Source of the DNA: Planomicrobium sp. YIM 101495
Lineage (GTDB): Bacteria; Bacillota; Bacilli; Bacillales_A; Planococcaceae
Reading direction: 5' to 3'
Length of the DNA stretch: 64,000 bases
Assembly: GCF_009707665.1 (NCBI RefSeq)
Contig: NZ_WLZW01000001.1
Coordinates: 558,001 to 622,000, forward strand
Shown here: positions 20,916 to 30,924 of the stretch, piece by piece
How positions within the stretch are numbered: the stretch's first letter is position 1
How the letters are laid out: every line of letters starts with the position of its first letter
Translations under genes and position numbers: made by a program
The notes under the pieces: generated by a model
What the model was told of the DNA's origin: nothing
Database searches by the model: none
The model's input: only the letters and a program-made list of their open reading frames with translations

Positions 20916-21734
20916 TTAAATTTCCTCCTCTTTTGATTCCAGTTCCCGCACAACAATCCGGGAACCTTCCACCTTGATAATCTTAACATTCTTACCGGCA
21001 TCAATAAAGCGGCCTTCCGATACAACATCGATCCGTTCGTCACCCAGCTCGATCGTTCCCGATGGACGTAGAGCGGTAAGTGAAAAAGCTGTCTTGCCGA
21101 CAAGCTCCGGCCGATTGACGGTCGAAACATAGCCGCTTTCCGTACTTGTCGAATCGTTCAAGATGATTCGCTTGAAGAGATGAAGCCGTTTGCCAAAGAT
21201 TTTCACAACAATCACCATCCCTACTGAAGCAATAATAAGTGCGAATAATACAGCGATGGCAGTAGTTTTGACGTCTTGTCCTGCCAAGAAGATACTGCCG
21301 AATATGGCTGCCAGCCCGAAAAATCCGATGATGCCTCCAGGAAGCACCACTTCCACCATTACGAGCAGAAGGCCGAATACAAGTAGAGCGATGGTACCGA
21401 AACCAGCATGACCAGCGACCGTATGCGCATAAAAATAAAGGATTAGAGCGAAGAGGCCGATGCCACCAGGAAAACCGATTCCCGGTGTGAACAATTCAAG
21501 CAAAAGGCCTAATCCGGCGATCGACAATAAAATCGGCACGACGTACGGATTGGTGAGAAAATTCACGAGCGATTCGAAAAAGCTTGGTTCGGTCGTGACG
21601 TCGGATGCTGCCGCAACCCCTTTTTCGAACGAACTGCCACCTGCTGCTAGCTGGCCAGCTTGGAACACAGACATCATCAACAGTAAAGCCGATAATAACA
21701 GTGTAAAACCTGAGACCATTCTCATCGCGCGCAA
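20916..21734 (-). CDS. NfeD family membrane protein, short form without protease domain
   Basis: 272 residues. A signal or anchor segment (about 8-28) is followed by a short loop, four to five transmembrane helices (about 65-190) and a C-terminal OB-fold NfeD domain (about 205-265, TALRPSGTIELGDERIDVVSEG). The B. subtilis counterpart YqeZ is longer (over 400 residues), with a ClpP-like protease domain between the signal and the helices; that domain is missing here and there is no room for it upstream. Start is a TTG after AGGAGAGGAG; an ATG three codons later is possible. Directly upstream of floA. Confidence 0.88.
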   Translation of the reverse strand: MRAMRMVSGFTLLLSALLLMMSVFQAGQLAAGGSSFEKGVAAASDVTTEPSFFESLVNFLTNPYVVPILLSIAGLGLLLELFTPGIGFPGGIGLFALILYFYAHTVAGHAGFGTIALLVFGLLLVMVEVVLPGGIIGFFGLAAIFGSIFLAGQDVKTTAIAVLFALIIASVGMVIVVKIFGKRLHLFKRIILNDSTSTESGYVSTVNRPELVGKTAFSLTALRPSGTIELGDERIDVVSEGRFIDAGKNVKIIKVEGSRIVVRELESKEEEI

Positions 21735-21769
21735 TGTAATCGCTCCTCTCCTCGTGCTGATAACTATTA

Positions 21770-21795
21770 TACGGATGACTGGGGAAACGGTTTCA
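21770..21795 (-). promoter_or_regulatory. ECF (sigma-W type) promoter of nfeD-floA
   Basis: Minus strand TGAAAC (21795 to 21790), exactly 16 bp, then CGTA (21773 to 21770). This matches the SigW consensus TGAAAC-N16-CGTA exactly. A TATAAT also overlaps the -10 region (21771 to 21766). The orthologous B. subtilis operon is a known SigW target. Confidence 0.75.
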
Positions 21796-21861
21796 TTTTT
21801 CTCTCATTTCTATTATAGATTGTTTTCTCCATAATATGAAAGCGACTGCTCTCCGAAGTGG

Positions 21862-21895
21862 AAAAAACCGCCCGCATATCGTATGCGGACGGTTT
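21862..21895 (-). terminator. Terminator of rpsU
   Basis: Minus strand CCGTCCGCATA pairs with TATGCGGGCGG (one wobble) around CGA, followed by TTTTTT. No yqeY gene lies between rpsU and nfeD. Confidence 0.85.
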
Positions 21896-21944
21896 AGCAG
21901 TCAATCGTATAGGAATATCAATTCTTTTAAGGTAAATGTCAGGA

Positions 21945-22118
21945 TCAGAATTTGCGTTTACGCGCAGCTTCAGATTTCAATTTACGTTTTACGCTTGGCT
22001 TATCGTAGTACTCACGCTTTCTTACCTCTTGCATTGTCCCTGATTTTGAAACAGTGCGTTTGAAGCGGCGAAGAGCATCTTCAATTGATTCGTTTTTACG
22101 AACTGTTGTTTTTGTCAT
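21945..22118 (-). CDS. rpsU: 30S ribosomal protein S21
   Basis: 57 residues ([19 protein letters not shown] ... AARKRKF), very basic, the normal size and sequence pattern of bS21. The ATG at 22118 follows GGAGGGGAAAAAGAG; the frame further upstream is non-coding. S21 helps mRNA recruitment on the 30S subunit. It has its own terminator. Confidence 0.97.
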   Translation of the reverse strand: MTKTTVRKNESIEDALRRFKRTVSKSGTMQEVRKREYYDKPSVKRKLKSEAARKRKF

Positions 22119-22212
22119 CTCTTTTTCCCCTCCCTCCGAACACACAGTGAAACATATAACACCACATGTCATATAGCAAAATTATAGCGCATCACGCGTT
22201 CAAGGTCAACAA

Positions 22213-22881
22213 TTAATAATCAGAATCAGCAGATAATCCTTGCATGATTTTTACGCCCGATGATGCGCCGATTCTCGTCGCGCCAGCTTCTGCCATTGCG
22301 TTCAAGTCTTCGAGACTTCTTACGCCACCGGAAGCTTTCACGCCCATATCCGGTCCGACTGTCTCACGCATCAACTTCACGTCAGCGACCGTTGCGCCTC
22401 CTGTGGAGAAGCCTGTCGACGTCTTGACGAAATCCGCACCCGCTTCTTTCGAAAGTTTGCTTGCTGTCACTTTCTCTTCATCCGTCAACAAGCTTGTTTC
22501 GATGATGACTTTGACGATCGCTTTACCTTTTGCAGCTTCAACGACTTTCGCGATGTCCGATTTGACAAGGTCCGTGTCGCCGCTTTTCAGCGCACCGATG
22601 TTGATGACCATATCGATTTCGCCAGCACCTTTCGCGATTGCATCGGTTGTTTCGAATGCTTTCGTTTCAGAAGTGCTTGCTCCTAGCGGGAAGCCGATTA
22701 CTGTACAAACTTTCACATCACTACCTGCCAATTGCTCAGCAGCTACTGCGACCCATGCAGGGTTGACGCAGACAGATGCGAAACTATGCTCTTTCGCTTC
22801 CGCGCATAGTCCGATGATTTCTTGTTTTTCAGTTTCAGCCTTCAATAATGTGTGGTCGATCATTGCAGCGATTTTTTTCAT
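22213..22881 (-). CDS. deoC: Deoxyribose-phosphate aldolase
   Basis: 222 residues, class I aldolase that splits deoxyribose 5-phosphate into glyceraldehyde 3-phosphate and acetaldehyde. The Schiff-base lysine is K153 in [11 protein letters not shown]90 in [10 protein letters not shown] and the nearby IVKVIIET strand complete the active site. The ATG at 22881 is preceded by GGAG; 34 more codons are open upstream but look non-coding. It stands between rsmE and rpsU, where B. subtilis has mtaB. Confidence 0.94.
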   Translation of the reverse strand: MKKIAAMIDHTLLKAETEKQEIIGLCAEAKEHSFASVCVNPAWVAVAAEQLAGSDVKVCTVIGFPLGASTSETKAFETTDAIAKGAGEIDMVINIGALKSGDTDLVKSDIAKVVEAAKGKAIVKVIIETSLLTDEEKVTASKLSKEAGADFVKTSTGFSTGGATVADVKLMRETVGPDMGVKASGGVRSLEDLNAMAEAGATRIGASSGVKIMQGLSADSDY

Positions 22882-23060
22882 GATTATTTCTCCATTCTGA
22901 TTGAAATTAGCATACGGATTGTCTTTGCTTTTTCCATGGTGCTCAAAGTCCGTACACCGCTCTACCGCTTGACTAACTGCCAAGTAGCCCTGTTACATGA
23001 TGATTCACTTTGCAGCACAAGCGCATGTCTTGCAACTGGCGTTGCAAACCGCTTGCTCTT

Positions 23061-23798
23061 TCATTCAAATTCGTAGGATATAGCTGCCAAGGCATAGAGT
23101 GGCGCTGTTTCCGTACGCAAAATCCGAGGTCCGAGCGATGTAAACAACGCTCCAGCCGCGCTCAAAGCCGTAGCCTCCTGTTCGGAGAGCCCACCTTCTG
23201 GTCCAAACACAAGTAGAATCGAACCTTTATTATACAAAGATTTTACAGTTTCAGCAAATCGCATTCTTCGTTCTGAGCGGGCTTCTTCCTCATATGCGAT
23301 GACAACCGCATCATAATCAGCCATTTCAGCAAGCAAACCTTTGAAGGACACTGCATTATGTATGACCGGAACTTGCGTCCGGTGCGCTTGTTCTGCAGCT
23401 TCTTTCGCGATTTTTTGCAGACGCTCCACTTTTTTTGTACTCTTCTTGTCATCCCAGCGGACAATCGAGCGTTCCGCTGCGAATGGGATAAGTCCATACA
23501 TGCCGAGTTCCGTCGCTTTTTGGGAGATCAACTCGAGTTTATCGCCTTTCGGCAAGCCACAGGCGATCGTTACGTCAACGGGCAGTTCCACCGTTCCTTC
23601 GAGACGGTCGCCAAGACGGATGGACACGTCCATCTCCGCCTCCACGATTTCTGAACGAAAAGCGGTTCCTTGTACGACAACCACCAGCTCTTCCCCGGCT
23701 TTTTGCCGCATCACTTTCAAGATGTGATGCGCATCGTCACCAGTTATTGTGGCAATGCCATCTTCCGGGATGTCCCCGCCGATAAAATATCGTTGCAT
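23061..23798 (-). CDS. rsmE: 16S rRNA (uracil(1498)-N3)-methyltransferase RsmE
   Basis: 245 residues. An N-terminal PUA-like domain (about 1-70, MQRYFIGGDIPED) is followed by a SPOUT methyltransferase domain with the trefoil-knot motif LVFGPEGGLSEQEA (about 195-208). The ATG at 23798 follows a GGGGGGTG site. Located 14 bp after prmA, in the classical dnaJ-prmA-rsmE order. Confidence 0.95.
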   Translation of the reverse strand: MQRYFIGGDIPEDGIATITGDDAHHILKVMRQKAGEELVVVVQGTAFRSEIVEAEMDVSIRLGDRLEGTVELPVDVTIACGLPKGDKLELISQKATELGMYGLIPFAAERSIVRWDDKKSTKKVERLQKIAKEAAEQAHRTQVPVIHNAVSFKGLLAEMADYDAVVIAYEEEARSERRMRFAETVKSLYNKGSILLVFGPEGGLSEQEATALSAAGALFTSLGPRILRTETAPLYALAAISYEFE

Positions 23799-23812
23799 GT
23801 GTGCACCCCCCG

Positions 23813-24754
23813 TCATTCCGGTTTTTTCGAAATGATCGTCACCCAGTCTTCCATCATCAGGACATCTTCAACGATGAAGCCCGAACCTTCGAGGGACTGT
23901 TTGACGTCATTCTTATATGCGCCGATGATACCAGACGTGATGTAGATTCCACCAGGCTTAACGATCTTAAACGCATCATCCGTGAAGGACATGATGATTT
24001 CTGCCAAGATGTTCGCCACCACGACATCTCCCGGTACATCGACTGTATCCAGCAAGTTCCCTTGCACTACTTCGACACGGTCCTGGACGTTGTTCAGCTC
24101 GACGTTGCTCTGCGCAGAACGCACGGCGACTTCATCCAGGTCGAGCGCATGGACTTCTTTTGCATCAAGCAACGCAGCACCGATCGAGAGGATGCCAGAG
24201 CCGGTGCCGACGTCGATGACACGGTCACCTGGCTTGACGTAGCTCTCAAGCGCCTGGAGACTCATGACCGTCGTTGGGTGCGTGCCTGTTCCGAATGCCA
24301 TCCCCGGATCCAATTCGATGATCAGCTCATCACTGGAAACCGGGCGATATTCTTCCCAAGTCGGGACAATCGTGAAACGCTGGGAAATCTTTACCGGGTG
24401 GTAATATTTCTTCCACGCCGTCGCCCAATCTTCTTCGTTCACTTCGCTGACAGTGACGGCATTTGCCCCGATGTCGATATTGAATGTCCGGAGCGTTTCA
24501 ATCGACTGTTTGACCGCTTCGACCGTTTCACCAAGAAAGCTGTTCACCGGCAAATATGCTTTGACGATGACGCCATCTTTCGGGAAATCTTCCGGATCCA
24601 GCGAATAGATCTCGCCGAATAGATCTTCGCGCACTTTGCCGAAATCTTCGGAATCCTCGATGACGACTCCACTTGCCCCTGCTTCATGCAAGATGTTCGA
24701 CACTGCTTCAATTGCTTCGTTTGTCGTATGGACGGATAGCTCTGACCATTTCAC
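23813..24754 (-). CDS. prmA: Ribosomal protein L11 methyltransferase PrmA
   Basis: 313 residues. An N-terminal L11-binding domain (about 1-65) is followed by a class I methyltransferase domain with the SAM motif [18 protein letters not shown] (about 178-195) and the active-site NILAEII. It trimethylates lysines and the N-terminus of L11. Between dnaJ and rsmE as expected. Confidence 0.96.
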   Translation of the reverse strand: MKWSELSVHTTNEAIEAVSNILHEAGASGVVIEDSEDFGKVREDLFGEIYSLDPEDFPKDGVIVKAYLPVNSFLGETVEAVKQSIETLRTFNIDIGANAVTVSEVNEEDWATAWKKYYHPVKISQRFTIVPTWEEYRPVSSDELIIELDPGMAFGTGTHPTTVMSLQALESYVKPGDRVIDVGTGSGILSIGAALLDAKEVHALDLDEVAVRSAQSNVELNNVQDRVEVVQGNLLDTVDVPGDVVVANILAEIIMSFTDDAFKIVKPGGIYITSGIIGAYKNDVKQSLEGSGFIVEDVLMMEDWVTIISKKPE

Positions 24755-24791
24755 GTTTGACCAGCTCCTTTTTCACTTTGACAGACAGCGA

Positions 24792-24821
24792 GGTTTCTTC
24801 GCGCTTGTGAAGAAACCTCTG
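24792..24821. terminator. Hairpin between dnaJ and prmA
   Basis: An 11-bp perfect stem (GAGGTTTCTTC and its complement) with an 8-base loop. There is no T run on the minus strand, so it is more likely an RNA-processing or attenuating hairpin inside the dnaJ-prmA-rsmE transcript than a full terminator. Confidence 0.45.
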
Positions 24822-24839
24822 CTGTTTTCAGTATTCGGT

Positions 24840-25961
24840 TCATTCACCTTTGATGGTACGTTTGATCTTCTCGAACATCGAGCTTCCTTGCTCATCCGGA
24901 ATGTCCCCGGAAACCTCTGCGAATTCACGCAGCAATTGCTTCTGTTTTTCGTTCAGCTTCGATGGTGTGTTCACCTGGACGGTGATGTGCTGATCACCCG
25001 TTCCGTAGCCGTGCACGTTCTTGACCCCTTTGCCACGTAGACGGAATTTCGCTCCGCTCTGTGTGCCTGCTGGTATCTTCAGCTTCACTTTCCCTGAAAC
25101 GGTCGGCACTTCCACTTCATCGCCGAGAGCAGCTTGCGGGAATGTGATCGTCAATGTCAGGTAGATATCGTCGCCATCACGCTGGAATTGCTTGTGCGGT
25201 CTGACGCGGAAGACGACGTAAAGGTCCCCTGGAGGTCCTCCGTTGACGCCTGGTCCACCTTGGCCGGTCACGCGCAATTGCTGGCCGTCATCGACACCTG
25301 CTGGAATCGTGACTTTGATCTTCTTATTCTTGACAACTTTTCCGCGGCCGCTACATGTCGTACATTTCTCTTCGATGATTTGTCCGGACCCTGAACAATG
25401 CGGACAAGCACGACGGTTGACCATGCGGCCGAAAGGCGTGTCCTGTGCAACGTTCTGTTCGCCGGAACCTTGACAGTGCGGACATGTTTTCGTTTTCGTG
25501 CCAGGTTTTGCACCCGAGCCGTCACATGTGCCACATTCCTCTTCTTTTTGAAGGGAAATCTCTTCTTCTTTTCCGAATACTGCATCCATGAAATCGATCG
25601 GCATGCTGTACTGCAGATCGTCCCCTTTGCGCGGTGCATTCGGGTCGCGGCGGCGTCCGCCGCCTCCAAAGAAGGAGCTGAAAATATCATCGAAACCGAA
25701 GCCATCTGCTCCCCCGCCGCCGAAACCGCCAAAGCCTTGGTTCGGGTCTTGGTGACCGAATTGGTCATACTGCTCGCGCTTCTGCTCATCGCTCAATACT
25801 TCATAAGCTTCTGTCACTTCCTGGAACTTGTCGGAAGCGTCCGCTTCTTTGTTTAGATCCGGGTGATACATCTTTGATAATTTACGGTAGGCTTTCTTGA
25901 TTTCTTCTTTAGAGGCAGTCTTGGAAACACCAAGCACCTCGTAGTAATCTCTTTTATTCAT
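24840..25961 (-). CDS. dnaJ: Chaperone protein DnaJ
   Basis: 373 residues. J domain with HPD at 33-35, a Gly/Phe-rich region (about 70-110), four zinc-binding CxxCxGxG repeats (about 145-215) and the C-terminal substrate-binding domains. It stimulates the ATPase of DnaK and delivers clients. A terminator and a separate promoter lie between dnaK and dnaJ, so it can be expressed independently of the HrcA-controlled unit. Confidence 0.97.
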   Translation of the reverse strand: MNKRDYYEVLGVSKTASKEEIKKAYRKLSKMYHPDLNKEADASDKFQEVTEAYEVLSDEQKREQYDQFGHQDPNQGFGGFGGGGADGFGFDDIFSSFFGGGGRRRDPNAPRKGDDLQYSMPIDFMDAVFGKEEEISLQKEEECGTCDGSGAKPGTKTKTCPHCQGSGEQNVAQDTPFGRMVNRRACPHCSGSGQIIEEKCTTCSGRGKVVKNKKIKVTIPAGVDDGQQLRVTGQGGPGVNGGPPGDLYVVFRVRPHKQFQRDGDDIYLTLTITFPQAALGDEVEVPTVSGKVKLKIPAGTQSGAKFRLRGKGVKNVHGYGTGDQHITVQVNTPSKLNEKQKQLLREFAEVSGDIPDEQGSSMFEKIKRTIKGE

Positions 25962-25990
25962 ATGTCACTCTCCTAATACAATCACCTGTT

Positions 25991-26019
25991 ATTGTACACG
26001 CTTTGAATTGCACAGTCTA
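25991..26019 (-). promoter_or_regulatory. SigA-type promoter of dnaJ-prmA-rsmE
   Basis: Minus strand TAGACT, 17-bp spacer, TACAAT (25996 to 25991), about 30 bases from the dnaJ ATG. No CIRCE element is near it. Confidence 0.6.
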
Positions 26020-26079
26020 GGCGAAGAGCTGAGCGCCGTAGTATGGATGACGAGCATCACCGCCTAGGTCTGGGCAAAG

Positions 26080-26115
26080 AAAAAGTCAAAGCAGATTGCG
26101 TTGCTTTGACTTTTC
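26080..26115 (-). terminator. Terminator of hrcA-grpE-dnaK
   Basis: Perfect 13-bp stem AAAAGTCAAAGCA and its complement with an 8-base loop and a T run, 8 bases after the dnaK stop. Confidence 0.87.
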
Positions 26116-26122
26116 CCGGGTC

Positions 26123-27985
<1,863 letters not shown>

Positions 27986-28564
27986 TTATTCGTTTACACT
28001 AACCATGGATGGTCTCAAAACTCTGCCTTTTAAGGTATACCCTTTTTGCAATTCCTTTAACACGACGCCGGAATCTTTGCCTTCTTCCTGCTCCTGCATG
28101 ACGGCTTGGTGGAAGTTCGGGTCGAACGGCTCGCCGACTGCCTTTACTTCTTCCAATCCTTCACGCTGCACAGCATCCACTAAGGAATTCCGGACCATTT
28201 CAAGGCCCTTCAGGAGAGACGCGGATTCTTCACTTGTCGTCTCGACAGCAAGTGCACGGTCGAAGTTATCCAATACCGGCAGCAAGTCCGTCAACAAAGA
28301 TTGTGCACGGAACTTCTCCGCATCCTGCCGATCTTTCACTGCACGGCGCTTGTAGTTATCGAAGTCCGCCATAAGGCGCAAGTATTTGTTCTGCTCCGCC
28401 TCAAGCTGTTCGCGAAGTTCTTCGGTTTCATCGGCTTCTGCTGCTTCGACAGGGACTTCTTCCGTCTCCACATCTGCAGTTTCCGGTTGTTCCACTTCCG
28501 CTTGTTCTGCAGCTTCAGGTGTTTCCATCTCTTCTGTCGGCTGCTCTTCTTTTTCATTGAACAA
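27986..28564 (-). CDS. grpE: Nucleotide exchange factor GrpE
   Basis: 192 residues. An acidic Glu/Ala-rich N-terminus (to about 55) is followed by a long coiled coil (about 55-110, LRLMADFDNYKRRAVKD) and a C-terminal beta domain (LKELQKGYTLKGRVLRP). It exchanges ADP on DnaK. Start is TTG, well placed 8 bases after GGAGG. Between hrcA and dnaK. Confidence 0.96.
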   Translation of the reverse strand: MFNEKEEQPTEEMETPEAAEQAEVEQPETADVETEEVPVEAAEADETEELREQLEAEQNKYLRLMADFDNYKRRAVKDRQDAEKFRAQSLLTDLLPVLDNFDRALAVETTSEESASLLKGLEMVRNSLVDAVQREGLEEVKAVGEPFDPNFHQAVMQEQEEGKDSGVVLKELQKGYTLKGRVLRPSMVSVNE

Positions 28565-28583
28565 ATCAAGTTCCTCCTTTAGT

Positions 28584-29615
28584 TCACTTCCCGTGGATCA
28601 TGCGCGTCAATTGTTTCGATAAATCGCCGCTCAATGTATCCAAAATGGTGACGATTCGCTTGTAATCCATCCGTTTCGGTCCGACGATCGCGATAGAACC
28701 GCTTTGTTCGTTCCCGACGTCGTAGGAAACCGTTACAATCGAACAGTCTTCCATTGCCGCTAGGCTGTTCTCCGACCCGATACGGATCTGGATTCCCGGC
28801 CCGCCTGCCGAAAGGATCGCTGGCAATAATTTAGATCCTTCAAATACTCCCATCAAATCCCGGATTTTATGCAGATCGTGAAAATCCGGCTGATTCAGGA
28901 TGTTCAGTTTACCGCCGTAGAAGACATTATTGTCATTCGACACGACGACCGCCTTCTGCAAGGAAGCGAAGAGTTCCGTGTACCGGTCTATATGCTGCCG
29001 GAACACGGCCAACACTTCCTCTTCCAGCCGGAACTGCAGGTCGCTGAGTGCGACCCCAGAAAGCCTGTCGTTCAAAATGTTGATCATTCGCTCGATATTG
29101 GACGGATCGAGGCCTTGCGGGATATCGAAAATGCGCTTCTCGACATGTCCCGTTTCAGTCACGATCAATGCCAATGCCGAGTCCGCAGTGAGTGGAACGA
29201 TCGACAGACGCCGGATGGTATGTTTCCCGATATCCGGCCCAAGCAGGACTGCTGTGTAATTTGTCAATTCCGACAAGATCATTGCCGAACGCCGGATTAC
29301 TTCTTCCGTCTCCGACAGCCGTGTATCGAAAATCGATCGCAGCTGTTCGATGTCTTCAAGAGGAAGCGCTCGCGGCGTCAGCATGTTGTCCACATAGAAA
29401 CGATAGCCTTTTTCAGATGGCACCCGGCCAGACGACGTATGCGTCTTCTCGAGAAAGCCCATCCCTTCCAGCTCGGCCATTTCGTTGCGGATCGTGGCTG
29501 AACTATATGGGAGCTCGGATTTTTTAGAAAGTTGGCTTGATCCGACCGGCTGCGCTGACTGAATAAAATCATCCACCGTTACACTCAAAATGAGCAATTG
29601 CCGTTCTGTTAACAT
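28584..29615 (-). CDS. hrcA: Heat-inducible transcription repressor HrcA
   Basis: 343 residues from the ATG at 29615, which has GAGGTGAT upstream. N-terminal winged helix-turn-helix (MLTERQLLILSVTVDDFI; SSATIRNEMAELE), GAF-like central domain and dimerisation region. HrcA binds CIRCE and represses this operon; a CIRCE lies 14 bases before its start, so it is autoregulated. Confidence 0.96.
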   Translation of the reverse strand: MLTERQLLILSVTVDDFIQSAQPVGSSQLSKKSELPYSSATIRNEMAELEGMGFLEKTHTSSGRVPSEKGYRFYVDNMLTPRALPLEDIEQLRSIFDTRLSETEEVIRRSAMILSELTNYTAVLLGPDIGKHTIRRLSIVPLTADSALALIVTETGHVEKRIFDIPQGLDPSNIERMINILNDRLSGVALSDLQFRLEEEVLAVFRQHIDRYTELFASLQKAVVVSNDNNVFYGGKLNILNQPDFHDLHKIRDLMGVFEGSKLLPAILSAGGPGIQIRIGSENSLAAMEDCSIVTVSYDVGNEQSGSIAIVGPKRMDYKRIVTILDTLSGDLSKQLTRMIHGK

Positions 29616-29629
29616 GATCATCACCTCTT

Positions 29630-29656
29630 TTAGCACTCCTATAGGTTGAGTGCTAA
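29630..29656 (-). promoter_or_regulatory. CIRCE operator of the hrcA-grpE-dnaK operon
   Basis: TTAGCACTC (29630-29638), 9-bp spacer, GAGTGCTAA (29648-29656): a perfect match to the CIRCE inverted repeat bound by HrcA. It lies between the promoter and the hrcA ribosome binding site. Confidence 0.97.
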
Positions 29657-29673
29657 AACTATATTTCTAAATT

Positions 29674-29696
29674 AACAAATTCACTTTCGGTTGTCA
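29674..29696 (-). promoter_or_regulatory. Promoter of hrcA-grpE-dnaK (-35 clear, -10 weak)
   Basis: Minus strand has a perfect -35 TTGACA (29696 to 29691). The best -10 at 17 bp is TAATTT (ending at about 29668), which is weak. CIRCE lies just downstream of the expected start. Confidence 0.55.
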
Positions 29697-29720
29697 ACGG
29701 ATGTCCCTCGATCTAGTTAA

Positions 29721-30863
29721 TTAAGATCCAAGGAGGAACTTCTCGAACACTTCGTTGCCGACAAAACGTCCTTGTCTCGTCAGTTTCGCGTGATCCGCTT
29801 CAATGACCAAGTTACCTTTCGCCTGCTCTTCTGCAAGGATCGTTCCATATACTTCTTCGATGTTACGTTCGAACTTCTCGGTGAAGTGGCTCAGTGAAAC
29901 TCCAGCCGTCTTACGGAGTCCGAGGAACATCTCCTCTTCCATCTGTTCGGAAAGTGGTACGCGATGTTCGTTCAAAACCGGACGCACATGCGCATCAAGT
30001 GGTTCCATGTACTTCTTCAATGGGCCCGCGTTCGAATAACGGATGCCGTCCACATAGCCATGGGCTCCTGCTCCCACGCCGATATACGATTCGTTATCCC
30101 AGTAGATCAAGTTATGGCGCGACTCATAGCCAGGAAGCGCGAAGTTGGAAATCTCATACTGCTTGCGCCCGCGCTTGTTCATCTCTTCCATCAAGACGTT
30201 GTACATGTCCGCTTCCAGTTCTTCCGTCACGGTCTGTAGCTTCCCTTTGGACATCAAGTTGTAGAACACGGTTTTCGGCTCGATGATCAGCGAATAAGCC
30301 GAAAAGTGCGGCAAATCGAATGCGTATGCCTTCCCGAGCGTGTCTGTCCATTGTTCCATCGTCTGGCCAGGGAGTCCGTACATCAAGTCAAAGCTGATAT
30401 TGTCAAATCCGATGGCACGTGCATCGTTGACAGCGCGTGCGATGTCTTCAGGCGCATGCGTCCGCCCGATTCGTTTCAATAGCTCCGCATCGAACGTCTG
30501 AACGCCCATGCTGAGACGGTTGACACCAGCGTCGAACAACACTTGCATCTTCTCTTTCGTCAATTCATCCGGATTCGCTTCCGAAGACCATTCGACACCT
30601 TCCGCCATCGGTACATATTGATGGATCAATGACGTCAGCCGCACCAGCTGTTTAGGCTCCAAGGAAGTCGGCGTCCCTCCACCAAGGAAAATCGTCTTGA
30701 CCGGCTCATCGAGTGCTCCGTTCCTTTTCCAAAGTGCCAACTCCTTGCCGAGCGATTCGATGTACGCATCGACAGGCTGGTCTTTGAAGAAGAATTTATT
30801 GAAATCACAGTAATTACAGATCTGGTGGCAGAATGGGATATGAATATACAATCCTTTAACCAT
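29721..30863 (-). CDS. hemW: Radical SAM haem chaperone HemW
   Basis: 380 residues, HemN-like radical SAM family. The cluster motif is C12-x3-C16-x2-C19 in FCHQICNYCDF. The GGGTPTSL segment (about 76-83) binds SAM. HemW lacks true coproporphyrinogen oxidase activity and is thought to deliver haem. An AAGAAGGA site precedes the ATG. Follows lepA after a terminator. Confidence 0.92.
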   Translation of the reverse strand: MVKGLYIHIPFCHQICNYCDFNKFFFKDQPVDAYIESLGKELALWKRNGALDEPVKTIFLGGGTPTSLEPKQLVRLTSLIHQYVPMAEGVEWSSEANPDELTKEKMQVLFDAGVNRLSMGVQTFDAELLKRIGRTHAPEDIARAVNDARAIGFDNISFDLMYGLPGQTMEQWTDTLGKAYAFDLPHFSAYSLIIEPKTVFYNLMSKGKLQTVTEELEADMYNVLMEEMNKRGRKQYEISNFALPGYESRHNLIYWDNESYIGVGAGAHGYVDGIRYSNAGPLKKYMEPLDAHVRPVLNEHRVPLSEQMEEEMFLGLRKTAGVSLSHFTEKFERNIEEVYGTILAEEQAKGNLVIEADHAKLTRQGRFVGNEVFEKFLLGS

Positions 30864-30879
30864 GTTATTCCTTCTTTCT

Positions 30880-30918
30880 AAAAAGAAAAGGAGGCTCAGT
30901 TGCTGGCCTCCTTTTTTT
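30880..30918 (-). terminator. Terminator or attenuator between lepA and hemW
   Basis: Minus strand AGGAGGC pairs with GCCTCCT around a 10-base loop, followed by TTTCTTTT. No separate hemW promoter is obvious, so readthrough may feed hemW. Confidence 0.75.
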
Positions 30919-30924
30919 GATTAC

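Noticed and set aside
22882-22983. N-terminal extension of deoC by 34 codons
   Set aside because: GGAG lies right before the ATG at 22881 and the extension is not aldolase-like; the same segment carries the tRNA-like fragment.
23801-24622. Open frame of 273 codons opposite prmA
   Set aside because: Composition (rich in Arg, Asp, His, Phe) is that of a reverse-complement shadow; prmA is certain on the other strand.
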